Assembly (NCBI GenBank): GCA_947493035.1
Contig: CANLOW010000004.1
Span: 1 to 64,000 of the forward strand
Length of the DNA: 64,000 nucleotides
From: an uncultured Aquimarina sp.
Lineage (GTDB): Bacteria > Bacteroidota > Bacteroidia > Flavobacteriales > Flavobacteriaceae
Direction: 5' to 3'
The notes beneath the pieces are model-generated. The model was not told the DNA's origin, did no database searches, and was given only the letters and a program-made list of their open reading frames with translations. Of the stretch, positions 1 to 9,416 are shown piece after piece; position 1 is the first letter of the stretch; the number at the start of each line of letters is the position of its first letter. The translations under genes were made by a program, and so were the position numbers.

Positions 1-100
1 TTTTATTGTCATGTTGTTATTATTTACATAATATGTAACAACATGACAATAAAAGATACAGCGTATAGCCCGACCTCTAGGAGAGGGCACGCCCAACAAA
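1..100. repeat. Dispersed flavobacterial intergenic repeat with 19-bp inverted repeat
   Basis: Positions 1-19 and 36-54 are perfect inverted repeats (arm TTTTATTGTCATGTTGTTA) around a 16-nt spacer. Positions 66-93 add a GC-rich segment that, read on the minus strand, runs GGGCGTGCC...GGTCGGGCTATACGC. From general knowledge this resembles an intergenic element seen in many copies in Flavobacteriaceae genomes: a GGGCGT...GGTCGGGCT core followed by a species- or copy-specific hairpin. The arms begin with T and end with A, the reverse of a rho-independent terminator. The element may continue left of the window. No second copy was seen in these 64 kb. Confidence 0.6.
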
Positions 101-109
101 ACAATAAAC

Positions 110-616
110 TTAATCAACCCCTATCACTAAACTTCTACGTTCTAAAAAAACTACATCATACCAGTCATTACCTCTTTTAGCTATTTTCTCGCACACACCT
201 ACTTCTTTAAACCCAACTTTCTTGTGTAAGTTGATTGCTATTTTATTTTCCTTGAATATGGATACTTGAAGTGTCCAATAACCTAAACTTTCACTTATTC
301 GGATTGTTTGCTCTAGTAGCTTTGTACCAATACTTATTCCTCTGTAAGCTGCCGAAACATAAATTCTCATTTCTGCAACACCAGAAAATTGAGGTCTATT
401 GGACACTTTACGTAATGCTGAATAAGCAATAATCTGACCATTTAGTGTTACCACTAAACGACATTGGTCATCATGTGCTTTATCCCACTGCCTCCAAGAC
501 GGGATTCCTGTTTCAAAACTAGCGATACCTGTACTAAGCCCTTCCTTATATATTTGTGAAATATCTTCCCAATCAAGATGTGTTAACTTCCTAAATTCTA
601 TACCCGTAGCACTCAT
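110..616 (-). CDS. GNAT N-acetyltransferase, phosphinothricin/methionine-sulfoximine acetyltransferase-like
   Basis: The 168-residue protein has the Gcn5-related acetyltransferase fold. The N-terminal IYKEGL...ASFET...W..WDKAH pattern is typical of the Pat/MnaT subfamily, which moves acetyl from acetyl-CoA onto the amino group of amino-acid analogues such as phosphinothricin or methionine sulfoximine. The acetyl-CoA-binding motif is YRGISIGTKLL near residues 92-102, with R and G at the expected places. The ATG at 614-616 is the only sensible start. It is a single gene with its own flanks; the dispersed repeat lies just past the stop. The substrate is not determined by sequence; self-protection or amino-acid detoxification is the family default. 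Confidence 0.85.
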   Translation of the reverse strand: MSATGIEFRKLTHLDWEDISQIYKEGLSTGIASFETGIPSWRQWDKAHDDQCRLVVTLNGQIIAYSALRKVSNRPQFSGVAEMRIYVSAAYRGISIGTKLLEQTIRISESLGYWTLQVSIFKENKIAINLHKKVGFKEVGVCEKIAKRGNDWYDVVFLERRSLVIGVD

Positions 617-734
617 GTTTTACAATTTCATATGCAATTTAAGAAATCAAGTCGACTCTTATGTATCTCACCATAGTCATCCTTGATTCATTTATCAACC
701 AAAAGACACAACATTATACTTCCGAAAGCATTTA

Positions 735-770
735 TAAAAAACAAAACCTCCTGAATGACTTCAAGAGGTT
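735..770 (-). terminator. Rho-independent terminator after tRNA-Arg
   Basis: On the minus strand the stem AACCTC/GAGGTT is extended internally by three to four pairs around a TGAC loop. A T-rich tract (TTGTTTTTTA) follows. It lies about 80 nt downstream of the tRNA-Arg 3' end and fits as its terminator. Confidence 0.75.
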
Positions 771-848
771 AGCTATAGTAAATATTTTTATTTTAAATCA
801 TCATATTAAATATTCCATAAAGCCAGTAATAACTTACTAAGTTTTATG

Positions 849-922
849 TGACCCTGAAGGGAGTCGAACCCCCAACCGCTGGAGCCGAAATCCAGTGCTC
901 TATCCAATTGAGCTACAGGGCC
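849..922 (-). tRNA. tRNA-Arg (anticodon TCG)
   Basis: A 74-nt cloverleaf is readable on the minus strand. The acceptor GGCCCTG pairs with CAGGGTC, with discriminator A at 849. The D-arm contains AGCTCAATTGG. The anticodon stem CTGGA/TCCAG encloses the loop TTTCGGC, giving anticodon TCG. The T-loop is TTCGACT. The 3' CCA is not encoded. The tRNA would read CGN arginine codons. Confidence 0.97.
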
Positions 923-982
923 CAAATTCTAGACATACAATCAAGACCTAAGAAAAGAAGTACCAATCTCTCTTCTTTTTAA

Positions 983-1435
983 TTAGCTAGAAAGTTTTGC
1001 TTTTACAATAGCAGAAATAGTTTTTCCATCAGCCTGCCCTGCCAACTTTGCAGAAACTTGTCCCATCACTTTACCCATATCTTTCATACTTTCTGCACCT
1101 ACTGCCGAAATTACTTCCTCTACAACTTTAGCCACTTCATCTTCACTCAACTGGGCTGGCAAAAATTTAGAAATCACTTCTGCTTGTACAATTTCAGGGT
1201 CAGCCAAATCATCTCTACCCTGTTCTTTAAAAATAACGGCGCTATCTTTACGTTGCTTTACTAATTTTTGAAGCAATTTAACTTCTTGCTCTTCCGTTAA
1301 CTCTTCTTTTGCTCCTGACTCCGTTTGCGCTAAAAGAATTGCTGATTTTACTGCTCGAAGTGCTGCTAAAGCATCTTGATCTTTAGCTTTCATTGCTATT
1401 TTCATAGCAGTCATTATATCTTTTGATAAACTCAT
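983..1435 (-). CDS. GatB/YqeY domain protein
   Basis: This 150-residue protein is of the YqeY family, the stand-alone relative of the tRNA-binding C-terminal domain of the GatB amidotransferase subunit. Recognisable segments are the N-terminal MSLSKDIMTAMKIAMKAKD, the central LTEEQEVKLLQKLVKQRKDS and the C-terminal KDMGKVMGQVSAKLAGQADG. The start is taken at the ATG at 1433-1435; an in-frame upstream start would add eight residues (MYLILKKD) not expected in the family. It follows ftsZ by about 100 bp on the same strand and may be the last gene of the dcw transcript. Its biochemical role is not established; an accessory role around aminoacyl-tRNA is assumed from the domain. Confidence 0.9.
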   Translation of the reverse strand: MSLSKDIMTAMKIAMKAKDQDALAALRAVKSAILLAQTESGAKEELTEEQEVKLLQKLVKQRKDSAVIFKEQGRDDLADPEIVQAEVISKFLPAQLSEDEVAKVVEEVISAVGAESMKDMGKVMGQVSAKLAGQADGKTISAIVKAKLSS

Positions 1436-1534
1436 ATCTTTTTTAAGTATTAAGTACAAAGTAAAGAGTGAAAAGACTTAGCTTATTTTAACTTTAAAAT
1501 CTTAGCTATCTCTTTATTGTCTGTTTTAAGGTTA

Positions 1535-3454
1535 TTAATCTACATTGTCATGTAAAAATGAATTGTTTTTTCTAAATTTCAATTCATCATTACCATCAGT
1601 ACTTAATGTTGTACGCGACATTTTCGATTCGAAATCACCTTCTTCAAAATTCAACCCTTGACGCTTATAAGCTGGTTCTTTTTCCATTTCGTCAATATTC
1701 GCAGCCGTACCATTTCTGAATTTATAATTAAATTCTTTCATATTCATTTTACGCTTTTCAGCTCTTGCCTTTAACAACTCAGAAATCGGACTTGACAAAG
1801 GCACACCTTCTACAGGTTTTTCTTTAATTTCTGCCGCAGGAGCTTCCACTTCAGTTTGCACTCTAGTCTGGAAACCTATTAATTCATCTTGCGCAATACT
1901 TTCTTGCTCAAATGCCCCCCCTAAACGTTCATCACTCTCATCATCCTCTAAAGTATATCTCACTACATCATCACTCTCATATACAGGAGCAGAGGAAGCA
2001 ACTACCACTTCTTCTTCATTAACTTCTTTATTCCTTAAAGCTTCATTCATTGGAAAATCGAAAGTCAAAGCCATTTGTTCTTCTGAATTTTCAGCAACAA
2101 CAACTTCTTCATCCACTACATCTATATCCTTTATTGATTCTACGTCAATAATTACGAAATCTTCTTCAGCAGGTATTTCTTCTTTTTTAACCTCAATATT
2201 AACCTCCTCGACAGGCGGCACAACATATTCAGCATCTATAACTTCTATATTTTTTATATCTACAACAGGCTCTTCAATAACTTCTGATTCTTCCTCTAGA
2301 GTCAATACAATACGTTCTTCCGTTTCAACGGAAGTTTCTGACTGTGGAGATAAATCAATTTTAGGAATATTTACATGCCCTGTGTTTTTTACAGAAAGAT
2401 CTTGCTCTGCCTTTTGATCGTCGTTTAAGTTATGTATAATTTTTTTTGTCTCACCCGAAACAAATTCTTCTTGTTGATCTATATTAAAACCCGTAGCAAT
2501 TACAGTTACTGAAATAGCATCATCTAGACTTTCATCGTCTCCGACACCCATAATGATATTAGCTCCAAAACCAGCTTCTTGCTGTATATAATCATTAATC
2601 TCTCCAATTTCATCAATCGTTATTTCATCCTTACCTGAAACAATTAATAATAAAACATTTTTAGCACCTTTGATTTTATTATCATTTAATAATGGAGAAT
2701 CTAATGCTTTAGATATTGCTAAACTTGCTCTTTCATCACCTGCTGCTGTAGCTGAACCCATAATCGCAGTACCACTATTACTCAATACAGTCTTTGCATC
2801 TCGTAAATCGATATTTTGAGTATAATGATGTGTTATTACTTCAGCGATACCACGAGAAGCTGTCGCTAACACTTCATCTGCTTTAGCAAAACCTGCTTTA
2901 AAGCCTAGGTTTCCATATACATCACGAAGTTTATTATTATTAATTACTATAAGAGAATCTACATTGGCACGTAACTTTTCTACTCCGATTTGAGCTTGCT
3001 CATTACGCATTTTTCCTTCGAACCCAAAAGGAATAGTAACGATACCTACAGTTAGGATATCTAATTCACGAGCCATTTTTGCAATTACTGGAGCTGCACC
3101 TGTCCCTGTACCCCCACCCATACCTGCAGTGATAAACACCATTTTGGTGGTAGTCTCAAGCATAGATGTGATTTCTTCGTAACTCTCGATAGCTGCTTTT
3201 TCACCCACTTCTGGATTGGCTCCTGCTCCTAATCCTTCTGTTAATGAAACCCCTAATTGTATCTTATTAGGTATAGGACTGTTTTCTAAAGCTTGAGAAT
3301 CTGTATTACAAATCACAAAATCCACTCCATTAATTCCTTGCTGGAACATGTAATTGATAGCATTGCTACCTCCTCCTCCTACACCGATTACTTTGATCAC
3401 GTTGGATCTATTTTTTGGCATATCGAATGCAATTCCTGAAAAATTATTCTCCAT
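1535..3454 (-). CDS. ftsZ: Cell division GTPase FtsZ with long acidic C-terminal extension
   Basis: This tubulin-like GTPase polymerises into the cytokinetic Z-ring. The T1 loop GVGGGGSNAIN is at residues 24-34, the tubulin signature GGGTGTG at 113-119 and the T7 region NIDLRDAKTVL at about 214-224. The conserved core ends near residue 325. The remaining 310 residues, out of 639, are a low-complexity, strongly acidic linker rich in Glu and Val, followed by a basic patch (residues about 560-585) and a conserved-looking tail ending SFLHDNVD. Most bacterial FtsZ proteins are 350-450 residues, so the linker is very long, as is usual in Flavobacteriia. The gene is 34 bp after ftsA. The start ATG at 3452-3454 is unambiguous. 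Confidence 0.98.
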   Translation of the reverse strand: MENNFSGIAFDMPKNRSNVIKVIGVGGGGSNAINYMFQQGINGVDFVICNTDSQALENSPIPNKIQLGVSLTEGLGAGANPEVGEKAAIESYEEITSMLETTTKMVFITAGMGGGTGTGAAPVIAKMARELDILTVGIVTIPFGFEGKMRNEQAQIGVEKLRANVDSLIVINNNKLRDVYGNLGFKAGFAKADEVLATASRGIAEVITHHYTQNIDLRDAKTVLSNSGTAIMGSATAAGDERASLAISKALDSPLLNDNKIKGAKNVLLLIVSGKDEITIDEIGEINDYIQQEAGFGANIIMGVGDDESLDDAISVTVIATGFNIDQQEEFVSGETKKIIHNLNDDQKAEQDLSVKNTGHVNIPKIDLSPQSETSVETEERIVLTLEEESEVIEEPVVDIKNIEVIDAEYVVPPVEEVNIEVKKEEIPAEEDFVIIDVESIKDIDVVDEEVVVAENSEEQMALTFDFPMNEALRNKEVNEEEVVVASSAPVYESDDVVRYTLEDDESDERLGGAFEQESIAQDELIGFQTRVQTEVEAPAAEIKEKPVEGVPLSSPISELLKARAEKRKMNMKEFNYKFRNGTAANIDEMEKEPAYKRQGLNFEEGDFESKMSRTTLSTDGNDELKFRKNNSFLHDNVD

Positions 3455-3488
3455 GATTTGTGTTGTGTTATATTCTGGGTTACTTCTC

Positions 3489-4970
3489 TTATTCTACATT
3501 ATCTAAAAACTCTTTGAACTTGTCGCCCCAACGTTCAAAAAAGCTTTTTTTATCAGTCATTACTTTCGCACGATCTTGATGCATTTTGTGTTCTGACTCT
3601 ACTTCAATATTGTTTTCAATATTGTCTTCAATTCCCTCTATTATTTCCTCTTCTTTTTGAGGTTTCACAGAAGCCATTTCTTTTTGCTTGTCTAACAATT
3701 CGTTTTCACTTGAAATCTGTTCTTTGATTTCATCTTCGTTCGTTTTTTGATTTGCTTCCAAACCTTCCATCACTAAACCAACAGCAGTTGCATACATTGG
3801 ACAGGTAATTTCTTTTTTACTAGTCCCTGAAAGATGTTCGTTTGGATAACCAATACGAGTATCCATACCCGTTACCAATTCAACCAACTGTTTCAAGTTT
3901 TTCAATTGAGCTCCGCCTCCTGTCAATACAATACCTGCAATTAGTTTTCGACTATTGTATTCATGACCATAATTTTTAATTTCTTGATATACCATCTCTA
4001 CGATTTCTACTACACGAGCATAAATCATTTTAGATAAATTCAATTTAGAAATTTCTTTAGGCTCACGTCCTCTTAGTCCAGGAATACTAATAAATTCTTT
4101 CTTTTGACTATCAAATGGTACCGCTGAACCAAATTTCACTTTTAGCATTTCTGCTTGTCGCTCAATGATAGCACAACCTTCTTTAATATCTTCTGTAATT
4201 ACGTTTCCTCCGAAAGGAATAACAGCTGTATGTCTGATAATACCATCTTTAAAAATAGCTAAATCAGTAGTACCGCCCCCTATGTCTATCAACGCTACAC
4301 CAGCTTCTTTTTCTTCTGAACTTAATACAGCTTTAGAAGATGCAATAGGCTCTAAAGTAATATTAGATAAATCTAATCCTGCACTTTTTACACAACGTCC
4401 TATATTTTTAATAGAAGCTATCTGACCTACAACCACATGAAAATTAGCTTCTAGTCGACCTCCATACATACCTACTGGCTCAGTAATTTCAGATTGACCA
4501 TCTACTTTATATTCTTGAGGTAACACATGCAAAATCTCTTCACCAGGCAATACTGCAAGCTTATGCATTTGACCACATAACTGCTCTATATCAACAGTAT
4601 CAATAACACGTTCGGCATCTTGACGTATGATATAATCGCTTTCTTGTGTACTTCTGATATGTTGCCCTGCTATACCGACAGTAACTTCATTAATCTCTAT
4701 ACCAGAAGCTGTTTGCGCTTCAAAAATGGCCTTTTGTATAGATTCTATCGTTTTGGTAATATTATTTACTACACCACGATGTACGCCTAAACTTTTTGAT
4801 TTCCCTACTCCAAGCACCTCTACTTTTCCATAATCATTGTAACGCCCAATCATAGCTACAATCTTCGTGGTACCTATATCTAACCCAACAGCGTACTCTG
4901 CACGACCTTTAATCGATTGCAAATTTGTTGTGTTATCTACCCCTTGATTTGATGTTACTTTTTCGTACAT
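3489..4970 (-). CDS. ftsA: Cell division protein FtsA
   Basis: FtsA is an actin-fold ATPase that tethers FtsZ to the inner membrane. The phosphate-1 motif GLDIGTTK is at residues 29-36 and the phosphate-2 motif DIGGGTTD at 229-236. A linker rich in Glu and Lys (about 410-470) leads to an amphipathic C-terminal helix (SFFERWGDKFKEFLDNV), the expected membrane-targeting sequence. At 493 residues it is longer than the E. coli protein (420) because of this linker. The start ATG lies inside the ftsQ 3' end (16-bp overlap), indicating translational coupling. Confidence 0.97.
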   Translation of the reverse strand: MYEKVTSNQGVDNTTNLQSIKGRAEYAVGLDIGTTKIVAMIGRYNDYGKVEVLGVGKSKSLGVHRGVVNNITKTIESIQKAIFEAQTASGIEINEVTVGIAGQHIRSTQESDYIIRQDAERVIDTVDIEQLCGQMHKLAVLPGEEILHVLPQEYKVDGQSEITEPVGMYGGRLEANFHVVVGQIASIKNIGRCVKSAGLDLSNITLEPIASSKAVLSSEEKEAGVALIDIGGGTTDLAIFKDGIIRHTAVIPFGGNVITEDIKEGCAIIERQAEMLKVKFGSAVPFDSQKKEFISIPGLRGREPKEISKLNLSKMIYARVVEIVEMVYQEIKNYGHEYNSRKLIAGIVLTGGGAQLKNLKQLVELVTGMDTRIGYPNEHLSGTSKKEITCPMYATAVGLVMEGLEANQKTNEDEIKEQISSENELLDKQKEMASVKPQKEEEIIEGIEDNIENNIEVESEHKMHQDRAKVMTDKKSFFERWGDKFKEFLDNVE

Positions 4971-5671
4971 ATCACTTGGTTTTTTACTTTCAAGCTAAGT
5001 TGTTTATATTCTTTTAACAACCCATCTTTCTTTGCTTTAACAAAAAATATTTTTAAATTTTTCACCTTAGTTCCCATATCACTAAGTCCTCCTAACACTA
5101 CATTAGCCTCTACATCTCTGAGATCTAACGAAAAATCCTTATCCTTCAAACACGTTATGCCCACTACATTTTGTTTCAGAAAAGCATCTTTATTGATTAC
5201 TTCAATAAGTGATACTATTTCGTCCTTGTATATTTCTTTAAAGCCATAAACTATTGGTACCCTCACAGAAATATCTGAAGCTAAAGGCATCAAATCTCCT
5301 GTTGTACTAATATATTTAGGCTTACTCGAAAACAAACGAGCAATAGGCACATGCTCTTCAACCAGCACACCAACTTTATGGTTTACTGAATGGTAAACCT
5401 CGACCGCTTTTACATGTGCTAATGATTGTACTTCTTGTTCAGCTTGTTTCAAAGCTAAAATTTCTTTCTTCTCATCAACCCCTACCTGTTCATTTTGTAT
5501 CAACAATTTATTAACGGTAGCTTTACTCAGGAATCTATTCTGCTGATCGACAAAGCGCACATTTCTTTGTTCAAATTCTCTTTTTTCATTTCGCTTATTT
5601 GCAAACGCATATAAAGCTGTTAGACAGACAAATGCAACCAATATCCCTATATTATATTTATACCGTCGCAC
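4955..5671 (-). CDS. ftsQ: Cell division protein FtsQ
   Basis: This 238-residue bitopic membrane protein has a short cytoplasmic basic N-terminus (RRYKYN), one transmembrane helix (about residues 8-25) and a periplasmic domain. The residues after the helix (KATVNKLL..., VEVYHSVNHKVGVLVEEHVPIAR) match the POTRA-like region of FtsQ, which recruits FtsL/FtsI to the septum. The start is GTG at 5669-5671, inside the murC stop region (14-bp overlap). No in-frame ATG exists upstream of the membrane helix. Sequence conservation is low, as usual for FtsQ; the position between murC and ftsA makes the call firm. Confidence 0.9.
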   Translation of the reverse strand: MRRYKYNIGILVAFVCLTALYAFANKRNEKREFEQRNVRFVDQQNRFLSKATVNKLLIQNEQVGVDEKKEILALKQAEQEVQSLAHVKAVEVYHSVNHKVGVLVEEHVPIARLFSSKPKYISTTGDLMPLASDISVRVPIVYGFKEIYKDEIVSLIEVINKDAFLKQNVVGITCLKDKDFSLDLRDVEANVVLGGLSDMGTKVKNLKIFFVKAKKDGLLKEYKQLSLKVKNQVICTKK

Positions 5672-7010
5672 TTTCTAATTCTTTTTTTATTTTTTTTACT
5701 TCTGCTCCAATATCACCAGCGCCAATAGTCACAATTACTTCTGCATCCACCAATGATATTTCTTTTAACATATCTTCTTTAGAGACCAATCTTTTATTAT
5801 CATTATCTATCATAGATAACAACCATTCTGAATCGACTCCTTTAATTGGTAATTCTCTTGCTGGATATATATCCAACAACCATATTTCATCGAATTGCGA
5901 TAAACTTTCAGCAAAATCTTCCGCAAAATCTTGAGTTCTACTAAATAAATGTGGCTGAAAAACACCTAACACTTTTTTACCTTCATGCATTTGTCTTATC
6001 GCCTGATGCAAAGCATTAATCTCTGTTGGATGATGTGCATAGTCATCTATAAAAACTAAATCATCTGTTTTTATTTGATAACTAAATCGTCTTTGTATTC
6101 CTTTAAAAGTTTTTAACGCAGCCAATAATTTATTAGCTTCTACTCCGTACTCTAAAGCTATAGCCATAGCCGTGATCACATTCTTCAAATTATGATGACC
6201 AGGCATTGATGCTTCCACATTTTCAATAACTCCTTCAGGTGTTCTAAAATTGAAAAAATAGCTACCATTAACTACTCTTATATCCTGAGCTAAATATTTT
6301 GAATCATCATTTAATCCTACTGTAATACCTTTAATAGGCAAACCATTAATGACTAATAGTTGATTTTTGTTTAGTGTTGCAAAATCTTCAAAAGATTGAA
6401 CTAAAGCATCTGCATCTCCATAAATATCTAAATGATCAGCATCCATCGAGGTAATCGCAGAAATATTTGGATGCAAATTCAAAAACGACCTATCAAATTC
6501 ATCTGCTTCAACGACTATAACATCATTACCACTACTGAGGTAGTTACTATTATAATTTTCACTTATTCCTCCTAGGAAAGCAGTTACTTTTACTCCCGAT
6601 TCATATAACAAATGTGCTAAAATAGTTGACGTTGTGGTCTTCCCATGTGTCCCAGCTACTGCTAATGTAAATACATCTCGAGTAATTAACCCTAGTACTT
6701 GAGAGCGTTTTAGTACTTGAAAACTATTCTCCTGAAAATAACATAATTGCTCGTGTAATTTAGGAACAGCTGGAGTGTAAACTATTAGAGTTGTTTCTTT
6801 TGACAAATATGTATCTGGAACATTTTCTAAAGTTGTTTCAAAAGTAATTTCAATACCTAATTCAATTAAAGCATCTGTAATTTCAGAAGATGTTTTATCA
6901 TACCCTGCTACAGAAACTCCTATACTTACATAATAACGAGCTAAGGCACTCATACCGATGCCTCCAATGCCTATAAAATATACACGTTCTATGTTTTGTA
7001 ATCCTTGCAT
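5658..7010 (-). CDS. murC: UDP-N-acetylmuramate--L-alanine ligase MurC
   Basis: MurC adds L-alanine to UDP-MurNAc with ATP in the cytoplasm, the first amino-acid step of peptidoglycan precursor synthesis. The nucleotide-sugar-binding GIGGIGMSALA is at residues 14-24 and the ATP-binding GTHGKTT at 120-126. The family signature HHPTEI is present (YAHHPTEINAL). Its 450 residues are the usual length. The ATG overlaps the murG stop by one base and the 3' end overlaps ftsQ, so it is inside a tightly coupled run. Confidence 0.98.
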   Translation of the reverse strand: MQGLQNIERVYFIGIGGIGMSALARYYVSIGVSVAGYDKTSSEITDALIELGIEITFETTLENVPDTYLSKETTLIVYTPAVPKLHEQLCYFQENSFQVLKRSQVLGLITRDVFTLAVAGTHGKTTTSTILAHLLYESGVKVTAFLGGISENYNSNYLSSGNDVIVVEADEFDRSFLNLHPNISAITSMDADHLDIYGDADALVQSFEDFATLNKNQLLVINGLPIKGITVGLNDDSKYLAQDIRVVNGSYFFNFRTPEGVIENVEASMPGHHNLKNVITAMAIALEYGVEANKLLAALKTFKGIQRRFSYQIKTDDLVFIDDYAHHPTEINALHQAIRQMHEGKKVLGVFQPHLFSRTQDFAEDFAESLSQFDEIWLLDIYPARELPIKGVDSEWLLSMIDNDNKRLVSKEDMLKEISLVDAEVIVTIGAGDIGAEVKKIKKELESATV

Positions 7011-8107
7011 TATGCCTTTATCAATTCTTTAATTTGTTCTACGATCTCTTTAGTTGCATTTGGTTTGGCTAAAGCGTTGAAATTCTTTCCCATCTCAACA
7101 CACAACCCTGGGTTCTCTAAAAATATCTTGAACTGTCTTTCAAAATCTGTTGAAATATATTTCTCTTTAACTAAGACTGCTGCCTTTTTTGAAACAATAG
7201 CTTCTGCATTTTTAGTCTGATGATCTTCCGCTACATTAGGTGATGGAATAAACATTGTAGGCTTACCTACCAATGCCAACTCAGAAACAGAACTCGCTCC
7301 TGCCCTAGAAATAATAAAATCTGCTGCACCGTAAGCCATATCCATTCTATCGACATACGCTAACACTTTCACCGAATGACTATCATATGACTTATAATTA
7401 TCATAATAATACTTTCCACACTGCCACAATACTGTAATATTTTCTTTTTCAAAATATTCTAGCCTATCGACAATAGTTTCATTGATCTTTTTTGCCCCTA
7501 GACTACCACCTATTACTAAAAGTACTTTCTTATTTTTCTCTAATCCAAAATAGTCTTTTGCCTTTCCTTGATCAATAGGATTTGCATGCATTTCCAAAAT
7601 ACTATCCCGAATAGGATTCCCTGTTACTAGAATCTTTTTTACGGGAAAATACTTATCTAAACCAGCATATGCCACACAGATTTTCTTTGCTGTTTTCGAT
7701 AATATTTTGTTAGTAATTCCTGGGTATGAATTCTGTTCTTGAATCAATGTTGGAATTCCGATATTACCAGCTACTTTCAATAGTGCTGCACTTGCATAGC
7801 CACCTGTACCAATAGCTACTTCTGGTTTATATTTTTTTAATATTTTATAAGATCTCCAAAGACTACTTAACACCTTAAATGGCAATAAGAGATTTTTAGG
7901 ATCTAGCTTTCGTTGTAACCCACTAATCCATAACCCTTCAATTGGATATCCAGCCTGGGGTACTTTTTGCATCTCCATACGGTCTTTCGCTCCAACAAAA
8001 ACAATGTTGACATCTGGGTATTGAGATTTTAATTCATCTGCAATAGCTATTGCAGGATAAATATGCCCTCCTGTACCTCCTCCAGATATTATAAATGTTT
8101 TACTCAT
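7010..8107 (-). CDS. murG: Lipid II synthase MurG (GlcNAc transferase)
   Basis: MurG is the GT28 glycosyltransferase that adds GlcNAc to lipid I to make lipid II at the inner face of the membrane. The N-terminal GGGTGGH loop is at residues 9-15, and the UDP-GlcNAc-binding segment SRAGASSVSELALVGKPTMFIPSP is clear in the C-terminal half (only part quoted here as a family marker). Length 365. The ATG overlaps the ftsW stop as ATGA, the standard coupling arrangement. Confidence 0.98.
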   Translation of the reverse strand: MSKTFIISGGGTGGHIYPAIAIADELKSQYPDVNIVFVGAKDRMEMQKVPQAGYPIEGLWISGLQRKLDPKNLLLPFKVLSSLWRSYKILKKYKPEVAIGTGGYASAALLKVAGNIGIPTLIQEQNSYPGITNKILSKTAKKICVAYAGLDKYFPVKKILVTGNPIRDSILEMHANPIDQGKAKDYFGLEKNKKVLLVIGGSLGAKKINETIVDRLEYFEKENITVLWQCGKYYYDNYKSYDSHSVKVLAYVDRMDMAYGAADFIISRAGASSVSELALVGKPTMFIPSPNVAEDHQTKNAEAIVSKKAAVLVKEKYISTDFERQFKIFLENPGLCVEMGKNFNALAKPNATKEIVEQIKELIKA

Positions 8108-9303
8108 ATGGTTTCACTTAATATATCTAATGGATTTAAATCCTCTTCTTCTTTCTCTTTTGGTTCTTGTTTTGCACTCACACTAATAATAATTCCCAAC
8201 GCTAAACACGTCATCCAAATAGACGAACCTCCACTACTGATTAGAGGTAATGTTTGTCCCGTTACAGGAAATAATTCTACTGCTACTGCCATATTAATAA
8301 AGGCCTGAAATATTATGGGCAATCCCACACCTATTACTAATAATTTCCCATAAACATCTGTAGCATTATGAGAAATGATCAAAATTCTTCCTAACATCAT
8401 TAAATATGCGAAGAGAATTAAAAACGCCCCTACCAAACCAAATTCTTCAACAACTATCGCATAGATAAAATCGGAAGAAGACTGCGGCAACAAATTACGC
8501 TGTTCGCTTTTACCAGGTCCTTTCCCTATGATTCCTCCTGTAGCGATAGCTATTTTCGCACGCTCGATTTGATACTTCTCGGATTTACTTCCCTCTGTAT
8601 CTTTATCCATAAAACTCTCAATACGACTGATCCATGTATCTATTCGATTAGGCATCAAATCAGGAAAAGCTTTATTTACCAAAACAAATAGTACTAATGC
8701 TACAATACCTGACAGAATGATAACTGTTAAATATTTCAATGGATACCCTCCTACGAACACCAATGTAGCCACCATTACAAAGATGATAGCCGCTGTCGAA
8801 AAATTGGCTGGCAAAATTAACATTAATACTATTGCCACAGGCATCCATAATGGTAAAATTGAATCTTTAAAACTGTATTTTTTTCCCAACACGCGTGCTA
8901 AATATCCAGCTACAAATGTCAATAACATTACAGACGCAAGTGCTGAAGTCTGAAAAGTCATCCCTACTACAGGTATTCGTATCCAACGACTAGCATTCGC
9001 ACCACCTATAGTATTGCCTTGAAGCAACGTAACTAACAACAGTACTACAACGATAGGCAAACCTATGTAAGACAACCCCTTGAAATAACGATATGGTATT
9101 CTATGCACCCCATAAAGAATAGAAAAGCCTAATAATAGGTGTACCCCATGCTTCACTAGAAATTTTAATGTATTTCCACTTCCTCCTGTATAAGCTAAAT
9201 TGCTACTTGCACTATACACAGGCATAAATGAAAATAATGCCAGAACAGCTATAATTGCCCACAGCACCTTATCTCCCTTTATGTTATTTAATAGTGATTT
9301 CAT
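8104..9303 (-). CDS. ftsW: Septal SEDS peptidoglycan polymerase FtsW
   Basis: FtsW is a polytopic SEDS-family glycosyltransferase that polymerises lipid II at the division site with its partner transpeptidase FtsI. About ten hydrophobic helices are visible. Family markers include GGANASRWI, the GPGKSEQRNLLPQSSSDFI region and the late GQTLPLISSGGSS motif. The ATG at 9301-9303 (MKSLLNNIKGDKVLWA) is preferred; a GTG seven codons upstream (9322-9324) is an alternative. A gap of about 110 bp separates it from murD, the largest internal gap between murD and ftsZ, and the reading-frame-free stretch could hold a secondary promoter. Confidence 0.97.
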   Translation of the reverse strand: MKSLLNNIKGDKVLWAIIAVLALFSFMPVYSASSNLAYTGGSGNTLKFLVKHGVHLLLGFSILYGVHRIPYRYFKGLSYIGLPIVVVLLLVTLLQGNTIGGANASRWIRIPVVGMTFQTSALASVMLLTFVAGYLARVLGKKYSFKDSILPLWMPVAIVLMLILPANFSTAAIIFVMVATLVFVGGYPLKYLTVIILSGIVALVLFVLVNKAFPDLMPNRIDTWISRIESFMDKDTEGSKSEKYQIERAKIAIATGGIIGKGPGKSEQRNLLPQSSSDFIYAIVVEEFGLVGAFLILFAYLMMLGRILIISHNATDVYGKLLVIGVGLPIIFQAFINMAVAVELFPVTGQTLPLISSGGSSIWMTCLALGIIISVSAKQEPKEKEEEDLNPLDILSETI

Positions 9304-9416
9304 ATTATTCAGTACAGAATACACCGTTTTTAGTATTAAAACTTATTCTTGTTATACTAAAAACCGTATTTCTAATTTCAGCTTTAGTTCTTGATACTCT
9401 TTACTTAATGCTTTAA

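Noticed and set aside
1-54. Inverted repeat read as the terminator of the acetyltransferase gene
   Set aside because: Polarity is opposite to a terminator (T at the 5' side and A at the 3' side on both strands); better explained as part of a dispersed repeat.
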